DNA of 37,080 nucleotides from Rhizocola hellebori (GCF_016862955.1 NZ_BONY01000090.1:1-37080); one strand, 5' to 3'; positions 25,112 to 32,959 are shown, counted from the first letter of the stretch. Notes: a model not told the origin generated them from the sequence alone. A program made the numbers and translations.

Positions 25112-26544
25112 CGCCCTGCCCCCAACGCAGTGCCGTGGGCAGCCGCCAGAGCGCGGATGTCGTTGTCGCTGTGGTACGGGAATCGGACCCGGGCGGGCCT
25201 GGCGCGACCGTCGAGCATCACGTAGCCGATACCCGGCATGGTGTCCGGGATCAGGTGCGAGGCAGCGCCACGCGCGACGGCGTTGTCCCCAAGGATCATG
25301 TCCACTTCGGATTCTTCGTTGAGTGCCAACGCGATCCGGGTGGCGAACAAGTTGCGGTAGGACAGGATCTCTTTGCGAGGGTCTTGCAGCGCGGCGATCA
25401 CGTGCACGCCCACCGCCCGACCCTTGGTCAAGATCTCGGCCATGGTCTGGTTGATCCGTTCCTTGATCTTCTTGTCGGCCACGTAGGCGGTCAGCGACGC
25501 GAACTCGTCAATCGGGATCACGATCGTGGGTTCGGCGATCGTGGCGACGTGGTCTCGTGCCACACCCCGGTATCGGTCTGCCCGCTGGTTGACCACCTTG
25601 GCCAGATCTTCCAGCGCCCCGGCCATGGTGTCGGGACCGTCGTAGTGGAAGGCGTGGAACAGGTCCTTTCCGTAAGCGAATTCCATGCCGCCCTTGGGAT
25701 CGAACGCGTGGACCTGGACCAGGCCGTCCGCGATACCTCCCGCCAGCGCGGCCAGAATGGACCACACCACCGACGCCTTGCCCGAACCGGTGCGGCCGGC
25801 CAAAAGGACGTGCCCGGTCAGAGACACCCGGTAGATGCGCCCGTCCTCGTCCATTGCGACCCCCAGTCGCCGCACATCAGCCACCGCAGGGACAGGGAAC
25901 GGCCTCATCGTCGTCGCGAGCGTGTCGACGAGCCGGAACCGCAGCGTTACCCGCCCGGGTTTGACGTCATGCGTCGATGCGCTGCACGACAACGCTTTAT
26001 AGGTGTGGGCTAACCGTGGGGCGGCTTTGGCCCAGTCCTGCGGGTGCTGACCCGGCAACATGCGGGCGGTCACCAGATCTGAGCGCCCGTCGTGGCGCAC
26101 GTTGACGATGGACGGGTAGAACCGGTCACCGTCAAACGAGGTAGCCAGGCCGACATTGGTGATAGTCGGCTGCCACAACGGCCGGTACTTCACGTACTGC
26201 CGCCACTTGGCCAGGTAGAACCAGCCCAGCCACCGCCGAAACGATGCCCGGTGCTGCCACCACCACACGAGGAGCATCCCCGTGATGAACACGGCCGCCC
26301 CCGCCGCCCAATGCCAGCCGTAAACCACCGTCAAGTAGCCCAGCAGGCCGATAGGCACGCTCACCCAGTAGAACTTGGCCGCAAAGATCAGAGCGACCAC
26401 CGCCCAGTAGACGGCCCGGCCGACCCCTTTGAGGACAAGCCAAGGGACATACAGCCAGTTGGGCACATGGAAGATAGGAACCCGCACCCGGCTCGGTTTC
26501 GGCGCGTCATGCGCGTCACCAGGAACCCGATTCTTGCCGAACAT
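25108..26544 (-). CDS. traSA: TraSA, FtsK/SpoIIIE-type conjugal transfer protein
   Basis: The protein is 478 residues. The N-terminal 100 residues hold at least three hydrophobic helices (around YWAVVALIFAAKFYW, VSVPIGLLGYLTVVYGW and AGAAVFITGMLLVWWW). The motor domain has Walker A GRTGSGKAS (250-258), Walker B IVIPIDEFA (341-349) and the downstream block VGVHVIAALQDPRKEILSYR. A single protein of this type is enough for conjugation in pSAM2: a hexamer pumps double-stranded DNA across the hyphal septum. In contrast to AICE-1, anchor and motor are one chain. Confidence 0.92.
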   Translation of the reverse strand: MFGKNRVPGDAHDAPKPSRVRVPIFHVPNWLYVPWLVLKGVGRAVYWAVVALIFAAKFYWVSVPIGLLGYLTVVYGWHWAAGAAVFITGMLLVWWWQHRASFRRWLGWFYLAKWRQYVKYRPLWQPTITNVGLATSFDGDRFYPSIVNVRHDGRSDLVTARMLPGQHPQDWAKAAPRLAHTYKALSCSASTHDVKPGRVTLRFRLVDTLATTMRPFPVPAVADVRRLGVAMDEDGRIYRVSLTGHVLLAGRTGSGKASVVWSILAALAGGIADGLVQVHAFDPKGGMEFAYGKDLFHAFHYDGPDTMAGALEDLAKVVNQRADRYRGVARDHVATIAEPTIVIPIDEFASLTAYVADKKIKERINQTMAEILTKGRAVGVHVIAALQDPRKEILSYRNLFATRIALALNEESEVDMILGDNAVARGAASHLIPDTMPGIGYVMLDGRARPARVRFPYHSDNDIRALAAAHGTALGAGR

Positions 26545-26547
26545 GAC

Positions 26548-26955
26548 TCACCACCCCTCGCGCTTGTCGACAAAACCGTTGCTGTTGAACAAATCCAGCT
26601 GACCAGCCAGCTGGGCTACCGACCTACGAGGCCGCTTGCTCGTCGTCCGCGCGACCATCAACCTCTTGGGCGGCGCGAGCACCCGGCGCTGCATCGTGGG
26701 CAGCCATCGGCCACGCCCCAATACCGCCATCGCGTCGGCCGGATCTGTCACCACCAGAGCAACCTGAACTGGATCCACATGCGACAGCTGCGCCTGCCTT
26801 CTGGCCATCGCTGCCAACGATCCGGCCGCTTCCGCCAGCACCGCCACCCGAGCCAACGCGGGTAACCCCGCCAGCTCGATCTGACGACCTGCCTGCACCA
26901 TCGGCAACGCCCCATGCGCCACTGCCGTACGACGCCGCACCGTCAACGCGTTCAC
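26548..26955 (-). CDS. Hypothetical AICE protein
   Basis: The protein is 135 residues, 3 bases upstream of traSA and overlapping the gene before it by four bases. It is Ala-rich and helical in the N-terminal half and basic in the C-terminal half (APPKRLMVARTTSKRPRR). It could bind DNA or a partner of Tra. I do not recognise a family. Confidence 0.55.
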   Translation of the reverse strand: MNALTVRRRTAVAHGALPMVQAGRQIELAGLPALARVAVLAEAAGSLAAMARRQAQLSHVDPVQVALVVTDPADAMAVLGRGRWLPTMQRRVLAPPKRLMVARTTSKRPRRSVAQLAGQLDLFNSNGFVDKREGW

Positions 26956-27203
26956 GACGTCACCGCCTGGCGGGAGAACCTGCCGTCACCGAACCGGCCC
27001 GCAAAGCCTTCCTGGCGCAGATGCGTCGTGCAGGTGTCGCATGCTGCTGATGCCGGGTCCCAGTTGGCGGGGTCCATCCACCGGCCGCAATCGCCGCATT
27101 GGATCGACACCACCTGGACGAAACCCTTACGCAGTTTGCTTTCCAGTCGCGCCGCCGAACGATCCCACAGCGACGCCGTCTTCATTAGGACCGTCAGCTT
27201 CAT
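26952..27203 (-). CDS. Small zinc-ribbon protein
   Basis: The protein is 83 residues with two CxxC pairs (CGDC and CDTC) separated by about 16 residues, the spacing of a zinc ribbon. The N-terminal part is basic (RLESKLRKGFVQVV). It overlaps both neighbours by four bases within the transfer operon. Likely nucleic acid binding; function unknown. Confidence 0.55.
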   Translation of the reverse strand: MKLTVLMKTASLWDRSAARLESKLRKGFVQVVSIQCGDCGRWMDPANWDPASAACDTCTTHLRQEGFAGRFGDGRFSRQAVTS

Positions 27204-27538
27204 GGCTGATCACCCGACTCGTTGTCGTACAGGTCAGCGGTGAGCGATACTTGGCAGCCCCGGAAACCTGACGTGATCCCATAGAGGTGGATAACCCCGT
27301 CGTGTTCCCACTCCCGCCAACCGGCGACCTGAAGAAATTGCATCCACTGCGTGAACGTCGACCGCCGCGCCGCCATATCCCGGTCTGCGCATCGGCCCGC
27401 CAGCGTCCCCAATATGCTTACCTGCCATAGAACCGGCGCAAGCTGATGTGTCACCACTTCGGCTAGCATCTCCGCCAACGCCGCAGCAGCTTTTCGCTGC
27501 CACACCGCGCAATCCACGTCGGTAACCAGGCCAGTCAT
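27200..27538 (-). CDS. Hypothetical AICE protein
   Basis: The protein is 112 residues from ATG 27538, which overlaps the stop of the tiny upstream zinc-ribbon frame (TGATG). The frame is open to 27571, but the coupled ATG is the natural start. The N-terminal half is helical and rich in Trp and Ala. The C-terminal half is strand-rich (GVIHLYGITS, CQVSLTADLY). No motif is recognised. Confidence 0.55.
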   Translation of the reverse strand: MTGLVTDVDCAVWQRKAAAALAEMLAEVVTHQLAPVLWQVSILGTLAGRCADRDMAARRSTFTQWMQFLQVAGWREWEHDGVIHLYGITSGFRGCQVSLTADLYDNESGDQP

Positions 27539-27663
27539 CACCGCACCGCCTGCCGACGTGACTCGCCGCACTTGGCGCAGCAGTCCATCGGATGCGCCAC
27601 GCGCACCTTGCCGCAGAAGAAGCAGAACACCGCTGCCGCGCTAATCCTGCTCAGCCCTACCAT
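27538..27663 (-). CDS. 41-residue zinc-ribbon microprotein
   Basis: This frame starts at ATG 27663 (GTG 27669 is an alternative; GGAAGGGGG lies upstream) and ends at 27538, where its TGA overlaps the ATG of the next gene. The peptide has a CFFC pair and a CCAKC group 15 residues apart, a plausible single zinc site, with a basic C terminus (ESRRQAVR). Coupling to the downstream gene and the conserved-looking cysteine pattern argue that it is translated. It is too short for standard gene callers. Confidence 0.55.
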   Translation of the reverse strand: MVGLSRISAAAVFCFFCGKVRVAHPMDCCAKCGESRRQAVR

Positions 27664-27777
27664 GGACACGACAAACCCACCCCCTTCCATGGGGATCGAA
27701 GGTGTTTGTTACGCGGGGCCGGGCTGTCGACTCTTGCCGGAATGGGCAACCCGCCCCGCGGTCTCGTACTTGGATGC

Positions 27778-28167
27778 CTAGACGGTGGCCGCCACGATGT
27801 CGCGCGCCTGGATCGTCCACGTCAGCCGACCCCGGCCCCCGCCAAACCCCGATTCAGCCACGTATGGCTTGACCACCATGTCCGTGAACTCCACGGGCGT
27901 GAAAGGTGAACCCGGCACCGCAGCAGGGGGAACCGGCTGCACACCTGCAATCAGCTTCACCGTGACCGCCTTCTGCGCCGCCTTCAACTCCGGATCCCCA
28001 TCGATCACCGTGACCGACCAGATCCGCTCTCCCGTCTCCGGGTGCACGGCCTGACCGAGCTTCTTGCCGTCCTCGTACGCGAAGACCGGCATGACCTCCG
28101 AGTTCAGGTACGCGCCGTGAGGGAACACCAACTCGAACCTGACCGGGATGAACTCCTTTATCGCCAT
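27778..28167 (-). CDS. pra: Pra, activator of AICE replication, integration and excision
   Basis: The protein is 129 residues with an AGGAGG site 5 to 6 bases before the ATG. The sequence has the family pattern: VRFELVFPHGAYLNSEVMPV, ETGERIWSVTVID, VTVKLIAGVQPVPP, GSPFTPVEFTDMVV and RLTWTIQARDI. In pSAM2, Pra positively controls the repSA-xis-int functions and is itself repressed by KorSA. Here it is the first gene of the minus-strand AICE-2 array and is divergent from korSA, so the same switch is likely. A 114-base gap follows before the small zinc-ribbon frame. Confidence 0.85.
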   Translation of the reverse strand: MAIKEFIPVRFELVFPHGAYLNSEVMPVFAYEDGKKLGQAVHPETGERIWSVTVIDGDPELKAAQKAVTVKLIAGVQPVPPAAVPGSPFTPVEFTDMVVKPYVAESGFGGGRGRLTWTIQARDIVAATV

Positions 28168-28187
28168 CTACTCCTCCTGGTTGTATT

Positions 28188-28292
28188 ACGTCTTACGTGA
28201 TGAGCGTACAGCGGAACCGCGACGAGACGCAAGACGTATTACGTCCAATTTGACGCCGCCCATGTGACCTGGCATACAGTTACGTAAGACGT
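28188..28292. promoter_or_regulatory. Three ACGT-N3-ACGT motifs, candidate KorSA operators
   Basis: In the 148-base divergent region between pra and korSA, ACGT-N3-ACGT appears three times: 28188-28198 (spacer CTT), 28234-28244 (ATT) and 28282-28292 (AAG). The middle one extends to the near-perfect palindrome GACGTATTACGTC. The first is 20 bases from the pra start and the third 23 bases from the korSA start, so a bound repressor would block both promoters. KorSA of pSAM2 is known to repress pra and itself by binding short inverted repeats. The exact site here is inferred. Confidence 0.65.
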
Positions 28293-28315
28293 CCTACATT
28301 TGGGAGAGAGATCAA

Positions 28316-29074
28316 ATGGCAACCATCGAGACGCCAAAGTCTCAATACGGCCAGATCGCTGACCTGCTGATCAGCAGAATTCAGGACGGAACATATCCGC
28401 CCGGTTCATCCCTGCCGAGTGAGGACAAGCTTGCTGACGCGCTCAAGGTCTCCCGCGTAACGATCAACCGGGCCGTGGGTCTTTTACGCCTCTCCGGCTA
28501 CGTCAAGGTCAAGCGCGGAAGCGGGACCATCGTACGAACCTTGCCGGTCATTCTGAGAGATGCGAAGGCCCGTTACGCTGCACGAATGCAGGGCACCGGC
28601 GCTGGAGAGGTGGAAGCCAGGCAACACAACCTGGTCTCCAACACCGTCTACCGGCAGATCGCCGAGGTGCCCGCCCCCGAACACGTAGCTCAGACTCTGG
28701 ACCTTAAACCCGGCGACCCGACGCTTCTGCGTAGCCGCACGTTGTTCGCCAACAATGAGCCGACGCAGATCGCCGACTCCTACATCCCTGCGGCAATCGC
28801 CAAGCTAAGCCCTGAGCTACGCAACGAGAACGCCGGACCGGGTGGTTCCTACGGCCGCCTAAGCGATATTGGACACGGGCCAGCGCGATTCACCGAGGAT
28901 GTGACCGTCCGTATGCCAACTGAACAGGAACAACAAATCCTTGAGCTTGAAGCCGCTCAGCCCGTTTTCCAGATCTGGCACGTCGCGTTTGACGCAAAGA
29001 ACAAGCCTGTAGAGGTCGCCAAACACGTTATGCCCGGGCACCTTTGGCAGCTGCATTACGGATGGGATGAGTAA
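28316..29074 (+). CDS. korSA: GntR/HutC-family regulator, KorSA-like
   Basis: The protein is 252 residues from ATG 28316 after GGGAGAGAG. The N-terminal winged helix (YGQIADLLISRIQDGTYPPG, LPSEDKLADALKVSRVTINR) is classic GntR. The C-terminal effector domain has the UTRA/HutC pattern (LLRSRTLFANNEPTQIADSY, then FQIWHVAFDAKNKPVEV). In pSAM2, KorSA keeps the element integrated by repressing pra. Location, divergent orientation and repeated motifs in the shared promoter region support the same role here. What ligand, if any, releases it is unknown. The PP2C-like gene starts immediately after its stop. Confidence 0.85.
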   Translation: MATIETPKSQYGQIADLLISRIQDGTYPPGSSLPSEDKLADALKVSRVTINRAVGLLRLSGYVKVKRGSGTIVRTLPVILRDAKARYAARMQGTGAGEVEARQHNLVSNTVYRQIAEVPAPEHVAQTLDLKPGDPTLLRSRTLFANNEPTQIADSYIPAAIAKLSPELRNENAGPGGSYGRLSDIGHGPARFTEDVTVRMPTEQEQQILELEAAQPVFQIWHVAFDAKNKPVEVAKHVMPGHLWQLHYGWDE

Positions 29075-29920
29075 GTGCCGCTCGTGATACGCCAGGCGAC
29101 GGAAGGCGCGCCTGGAGGTGACAACGAAGACCTCCTATACCGACATGGATCGGTCCTCGGTGTTTTCGATGGCGTCTCCCAGGCCCCTGGCGCGGATACC
29201 GGATGCGTTCATGGCGTCGTCTGGTACGTGAACCGTCTATCCCAACATCTCAACGACGCCCTCGAGGGACGGCCAAACGACAACCTGTCCGAGGCCCTGG
29301 CAACCGCTATCGAGCGAGTGAGAGGGGACCACGGCGGACAATGCGATCTCGACAACCCTGGAACGCCGGCCGCCTCCATCTGCCTGGTCCGGCCAACGCA
29401 AGGAAGGCTTGAATACCTCCTGCTGTGTGACTGCATCCTGGTGGTAGACGACGGCAGCACCGCAAGTGTGCTGTTAGATCAAAGATTTGAAAGGGCTATC
29501 GCAGCCATACGCGATGAAAACCTCGCATCACCAATGCCTTTCGACTCTGCTGAACACGCCGCCAAGCTACAAGCCGTCAACCGCCGCAAGCAGCTCCTCA
29601 CCAATACTCCGGACGGCTACTGGATAGCGGCCGCATCGCCGGAAGCCGCGCGCCACGCAATCACCGGCGATCTCGACATCGGACCTTCACACGTTCGATC
29701 TGTTGCGCTACTTACCGATGGCGCCGCACGCATAGTCGACCCCTTCGCGCTCATAAGTTGGCGCGAACTCATGGATCTACTTGCCCACCACGGACCCGAG
29801 GCATTGATCCACGCCGTTCGCGTTGCAGAGCAGCGGGACATAGGCGGAAGTAAGCACCCCAGATTCAAAAAACACGATGACGCCACGGCCATTTTCTGTA
29901 GCTTCCAGGAGATCCCATGA
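29075..29920 (+). CDS. PP2C-like serine/threonine phosphatase
   Basis: The protein is 281 residues from GTG 29075, directly after the korSA stop codon. PP2C landmarks are DNED (16-19) and GVFDGVSQ (29-36), which supply metal-binding aspartates, then LLTDGAARI in the middle-to-late part and DDATAIFC near the C terminus. The protein is probably a soluble metal-dependent phosphatase. It sits between korSA and a pif-like Nudix gene and overlaps the latter by four bases, so it is part of the element control operon. A phosphatase at this spot is not part of the classical pSAM2 set. Its target is unknown. Confidence 0.75.
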   Translation: MPLVIRQATEGAPGGDNEDLLYRHGSVLGVFDGVSQAPGADTGCVHGVVWYVNRLSQHLNDALEGRPNDNLSEALATAIERVRGDHGGQCDLDNPGTPAASICLVRPTQGRLEYLLLCDCILVVDDGSTASVLLDQRFERAIAAIRDENLASPMPFDSAEHAAKLQAVNRRKQLLTNTPDGYWIAAASPEAARHAITGDLDIGPSHVRSVALLTDGAARIVDPFALISWRELMDLLAHHGPEALIHAVRVAEQRDIGGSKHPRFKKHDDATAIFCSFQEIP

Positions 29921-30348
29921 CAACCAACAACCGCCACTCCGTCAGCGTTGCCGCCGTAGTACTCGACGCCGATCAAAGAGTGCTCGTGATACAGCGCCGC
30001 GACACCGGCGCATGGCAGCTGCCCGGAGGGGTGCTGGAACTGGACGAGTCGATCGAGCGCGGCGTAATCCGCGAGGTCCACGAGGAAACCGGTCTGCAAG
30101 TACAGCCGATACGTCTGACCGGCGTCTACAAGAACATGAACCTTGGCGTGGTCGCGCTCGTCTTCCTTGCCCGGCCCGGCGAAGGCGACCCCCACCCCAC
30201 CGATGAGGCCACGCAGGTTGCGTGGTGGACGGCAGAGCAGGTGCGAAAAGGCATGGCCGAGGCGTTTGCGGTGCGAATCCTCGATGCCCTGCCCGATTCC
30301 AACGATGTCGCGATCCGCCACCACGACGGCGTCAACCTGCTCCACTGA
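29917..30348 (+). CDS. pif: Nudix hydrolase, Pif-like immunity factor candidate
   Basis: The protein is 143 residues, with its ATG overlapping the stop of the phosphatase gene. The Nudix box is complete from G38 to L60 and fits Gx5Ex7REUxEExGU (catalytic REVHEETGL at 52-60). Preceding strands (VSVAAVVLDADQRVLVIQRR) match the Nudix fold. The pSAM2 immunity factor Pif, which prevents redundant transfer between cells carrying the element, also has a Nudix motif. Position next to korSA supports this assignment. A general nucleotide-cleaning Nudix enzyme remains possible. Confidence 0.75.
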   Translation: MTTNNRHSVSVAAVVLDADQRVLVIQRRDTGAWQLPGGVLELDESIERGVIREVHEETGLQVQPIRLTGVYKNMNLGVVALVFLARPGEGDPHPTDEATQVAWWTAEQVRKGMAEAFAVRILDALPDSNDVAIRHHDGVNLLH

Positions 30349-30350
30349 GC

Positions 30351-31187
30351 TTAGTTGCGCCGCGCGTGCTCGATAGGTTCGACTTCTAACGCGTCGGATA
30401 CTTCGGACAGGTTTGTCAGGAAAACCCGATAATTTTGTAGGTAAGTATGCAGACAATTGACGCGAGCGCGGTACTCGTCAATCGTATATGTTTGGGTGTA
30501 TTTGACGCGCCAAGGATGGGTTAACCAACCTTCAACAAAGATATGTTGGTTCTTGAATGGCTGGATCCGTTCGATGAGGTCGGACGAGAGGCCGAGCGAG
30601 CTCATATCGAGGCCCATTGCATTGCGGTAAGTTGCTGCCGACTTGAGAAGATTATTAAGTAGTCGAGCCAAGTCGCGACCCATCAACTGCCATGCAATCT
30701 CTGCCTTGTAGGCGTGTTTCCGTGGCTCGCTATCTTCTGAGGAAAACAAGAGCCTGAGTTTCTCGATATCTATCGCAAGCATGCTGTCGAGCTTGAACAC
30801 GTCCCGAAAGCAGGTATCAACAACGTCAGGCGACCGTGTCTCTTCGCTTAGAAGACGTATCGTGTTATACAAGATCTTTCGGCTATTATGGGCATTTTCC
30901 TCTTTTCGAAACGCAATATCTTCTTCCTTTTGCCACGCGATCATTCCTTGAATGATGACCAGCACAAAGGGTATTCCAATAAGGGCGCCGATTAGCGCCG
31001 TACCGATGTTTGTCAAGAATGGCTGATCGTCCAGCCAATCGGACGTGTCCAGTCCGAACCCAAGGCCAGTCAAGAATGAGCCCATAAGCCACATTCGAAC
31101 GCTGATCTTTCTTAGCAGAGGATTGGCGTCCTTCCATGCCTTCCTTACTAAGAAGGCAAGTGTCGTTGGGCGCTCGTATGAAAACAC
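30351..31187 (-). CDS. Two-helix membrane protein with large cytoplasmic domain
   Basis: The protein is 278 residues. Two membrane helices lie near residues 33-46 (WLMGSFLTGLGFGL) and 60-82 (IGTALIGALIGIPFVLVIIQ). A charged, partly coiled-coil segment follows (AWQKEEDIAFRKEENAHNSR), then an all-helical domain. GC content is clearly lower than in the AICE genes. It converges with the Nudix gene with only two bases between stops. It does not resemble known transfer proteins. A foreign accessory or defence gene is possible, but I recognise no domain. Confidence 0.65.
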   Translation of the reverse strand: MFSYERPTTLAFLVRKAWKDANPLLRKISVRMWLMGSFLTGLGFGLDTSDWLDDQPFLTNIGTALIGALIGIPFVLVIIQGMIAWQKEEDIAFRKEENAHNSRKILYNTIRLLSEETRSPDVVDTCFRDVFKLDSMLAIDIEKLRLLFSSEDSEPRKHAYKAEIAWQLMGRDLARLLNNLLKSAATYRNAMGLDMSSLGLSSDLIERIQPFKNQHIFVEGWLTHPWRVKYTQTYTIDEYRARVNCLHTYLQNYRVFLTNLSEVSDALEVEPIEHARRN

Positions 31188-31550
31188 TCATGAATTGTTT
31201 CACTGGTACGCAACGTACGGCAGCGCCCCACCACCGTCCCAGAGCGGCGCACTCGTCCCACCCGGCATTCGGTCCGCGCCAGCAGTCGATCGTCGATGGG
31301 GTGTAGCGTGATTGGCCGTCTTCGTTTACATTGACACAGGTAACGATTTGCGGCGACCGATCTGGTTGCCGTCCCGGCCCTAATGGGCTGTGCGGATATC
31401 CACTGGGACAGTGGTAACGCACGCCCGTATCCGAACGTGGTCGGTCACTCTATTGGCGGTCAACGTGGCTTCACGCTGCCAACTGCTCCCTCGTGGATTC
31501 GTCGTGGCTTAAGGCTTCGCCTTAAGTCGACCACCGATCTAGGGAGCATC
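31188..31550. other. Intergenic region upstream of secreted protein
   Basis: The stretch is about 360 bases with no supported gene. It must hold the promoters for the membrane protein on the minus strand and the secreted protein on the plus strand. The only clear structure is the perfect hairpin at 31508-31526. Confidence 0.5.
31508..31526 (+). promoter_or_regulatory. Perfect hairpin in the leader of the secreted protein gene
   Basis: CTTAAGGC (31508-31515) pairs with GCCTTAAG (31519-31526) around TTC, giving a C(TTC)G closed, very stable loop 24 bases before the start codon. Without a T-run it may be an mRNA stabiliser or control element rather than a terminator. Confidence 0.45.
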
Positions 31551-31940
31551 ATGAAATCAACGCTCGCCCGCCTGTGCGCGATCGTGCTTCTAGCCATCGC
31601 TGGCCCAATCGCCGCAGCCTCACCCGCCCACTCCTCACCCGCCCCCGACTCAGCGGGCTGGGTCAAGGCGAACCTGTCGTACGATCCAGCTGGAAAGGTG
31701 CTGACCTACACGGGCCACGCCTGGGGCTGGGGAAGCACATCGTTCGACATCGAAGGCTGGCTCTACAACGGAGGAGTCCTCGTGGAGCACGTCGACCAAG
31801 CAACATGCACCGGCTTCTGCTACATGCGCATCGGCCAGAAACAATGCCCACCCGCAGGTGCCTACAAGTTCGATGTCTGGGCATTCCCGCACGACGGAAC
31901 ACGCTCAGCCAACGACATCGCGCGTGCCACAGTGATCTAA
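31551..31940 (+). CDS. Small secreted protein
   Basis: The protein is 129 residues from ATG 31551 with GGGAGC upstream. It has a standard Sec signal peptide: basic N terminus, hydrophobic core LCAIVLLAIAGPIAAAS and a likely cut after ASPAHS or ASA-like sites near residue 26. The mature part is about 100 residues, strand-rich and aromatic (LTYTGHAWGWGSTSFDIEGW), with three cysteines (CTGFC and QKQC). No enzyme motif is recognised. It probably acts outside the cell. The next gene follows after 17 bases. Confidence 0.7.
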   Translation: MKSTLARLCAIVLLAIAGPIAAASPAHSSPAPDSAGWVKANLSYDPAGKVLTYTGHAWGWGSTSFDIEGWLYNGGVLVEHVDQATCTGFCYMRIGQKQCPPAGAYKFDVWAFPHDGTRSANDIARATVI

Positions 31941-31957
31941 CTGAGTGAGGAAAAGTG

Positions 31958-32401
31958 ATGGTCACCTTCCCTGTCTGGGACATGCCTCAGCTGCCAGAAC
32001 TCGATCGGCGGACCAACGGCGAAGCTTTCGAAATCCATCGCGGCATGGCATACGGAACAGGGCCGGGAGTCATCATCACCTCACACGACCCATCCAAGAT
32101 CGTGATCGAGAAGCCAGCAAGCCCAACAGACGGAGGAACATTCTCCTTCTATGGGGCCGTGCACATCGCCAACGGCGTCAGCCTGGCCCTGGCGCAAGGC
32201 CCGACCGTCCCCGAGTACCACCAAGTGACCGACACCCTTTTACGCTGTGAAGATCAGGTTATACCGGCGCTCGCCTTCGACTTCCTACCGGACGTGCAGG
32301 TCGTGGTATCAGCCAGCCTGCTCACCCACGCAGTCGCCGTCGTCGCCTGGCAACTTCGCCTCTATCCCATCCGCCTCGAACAGGCTTCGCCGTCGGCATA
32401 G
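31958..32401 (+). CDS. Hypothetical protein
   Basis: The protein is 147 residues from ATG 31958, with GAGG about ten bases upstream; a GTG at 31955 is equally possible. It is a soluble, strand-rich protein (GVIITSHDPSKIVIEKP, GTFSFYGAVHIANGVSLAL) with a final hydrophobic stretch (VVVSASLLTHAVAVVAWQLR). It is likely co-transcribed with the secreted protein gene and ended by the strong terminator at 32419. Function is unknown. Confidence 0.55.
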   Translation: MVTFPVWDMPQLPELDRRTNGEAFEIHRGMAYGTGPGVIITSHDPSKIVIEKPASPTDGGTFSFYGAVHIANGVSLALAQGPTVPEYHQVTDTLLRCEDQVIPALAFDFLPDVQVVVSASLLTHAVAVVAWQLRLYPIRLEQASPSA

Positions 32402-32418
32402 AAGCGCAAGTGCCAACC

Positions 32419-32453
32419 TTGCGGGAAGGGCAGTTTTGGAGCCCTTCCCGCAA
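32419..32453 (+). terminator. Strong intrinsic-type terminator
   Basis: TTGCGGGAAGGGC (32419-32431) pairs perfectly over 13 bp with GCCCTTCCCGCAA (32441-32453) around a nine-base loop, starting 18 bases after the preceding stop codon. It should end the two-gene unit 31551-32401. Confidence 0.8.
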
Positions 32454-32644
32454 TCATCTGAGCGGGTCAAGAAGAACCGCCGTCGGTTTCGGCAATCGGT
32501 GTTGTCAAACCTAACGGCCGAGACGATGAGGGGGACACCCACGACGTCGGCCGTCGACCCGACCCGCGGGATCGCATCCCCTCGGGATATCGATGAACGA
32601 CCCGTCAGCGGTGATAAGCGCGGTACCTGCCTTATCCTCTGCCC

Positions 32645-32959
32645 ATGGCCGCCGCACAGACAGTCTCGCCTGCGGCCGGCCTATCAGAGCATGACGCAGC
32701 CGCCCTGGCTGCTCGTTTGAGCGCCCTAGCCCACCCGACCCGGCTGCAACTACTTTCACTGATCTATGCAGCGCCTGGCAGCGAGTGCAGCACCTCCGAC
32801 CTCCGGCCGTTCTTCACGACCAGTCAACCGATGCTCAGTAAGCACCTGGCGGTGCTGCGCGATGCGCAAATCGTGTTGTGCGACAGGCGCGGACGATGGC
32901 ATTGGTATCGGCTCAACCTGCCAGTCCTATGCCACCTGGTTCAGAAGCTGCCAGGCTAG
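32645..32959 (+). CDS. ArsR-family winged-helix regulator
   Basis: The protein is 104 residues. The family core is ALAHPTRLQLLSLIYAAPGS, then STSDLRPFF, the recognition helix TSQPMLSKHLAVLRDAQIV and the wing DRRGRWHWYRL. It lacks the usual CxC metal site of metal-sensing ArsR proteins, so another signal is likely. There is no ribosome binding site, and TATCCT, resembling a -10 box, lies about 8 bases before the ATG. A leaderless transcript is therefore plausible. The target gene is not evident. Confidence 0.8.
   Translation: MAAAQTVSPAAGLSEHDAAALAARLSALAHPTRLQLLSLIYAAPGSECSTSDLRPFFTTSQPMLSKHLAVLRDAQIVLCDRRGRWHWYRLNLPVLCHLVQKLPG

Larger units (their letters stand above)
20923..30348 (-). mobile_element. 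AICE-2, pSAM2-like element with korSA/pif-type control (right end undefined)
   Basis: This contains int, xis, repSA (frameshifted), a DUF2637 protein, traSA, small proteins and pra on the minus strand, and korSA, a PP2C-like gene and a Nudix gene divergently. This is close to the pSAM2 toolkit: Int, Xis, RepSA, Pra, TraSA, KorSA and Pif. The left limit is the tRNA-Val core. The right limit is set at the Nudix gene because the following genes are not typical of these elements. No second core copy was found, so the element may continue. The broken repSA suggests it cannot replicate autonomously now. Confidence 0.75.

Noticed and set aside
26092-26865. 257-residue plus-strand open frame
   Set aside because: Antisense to traSA and its neighbour. 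The composition is His/Pro/Arg-rich with no credible start.
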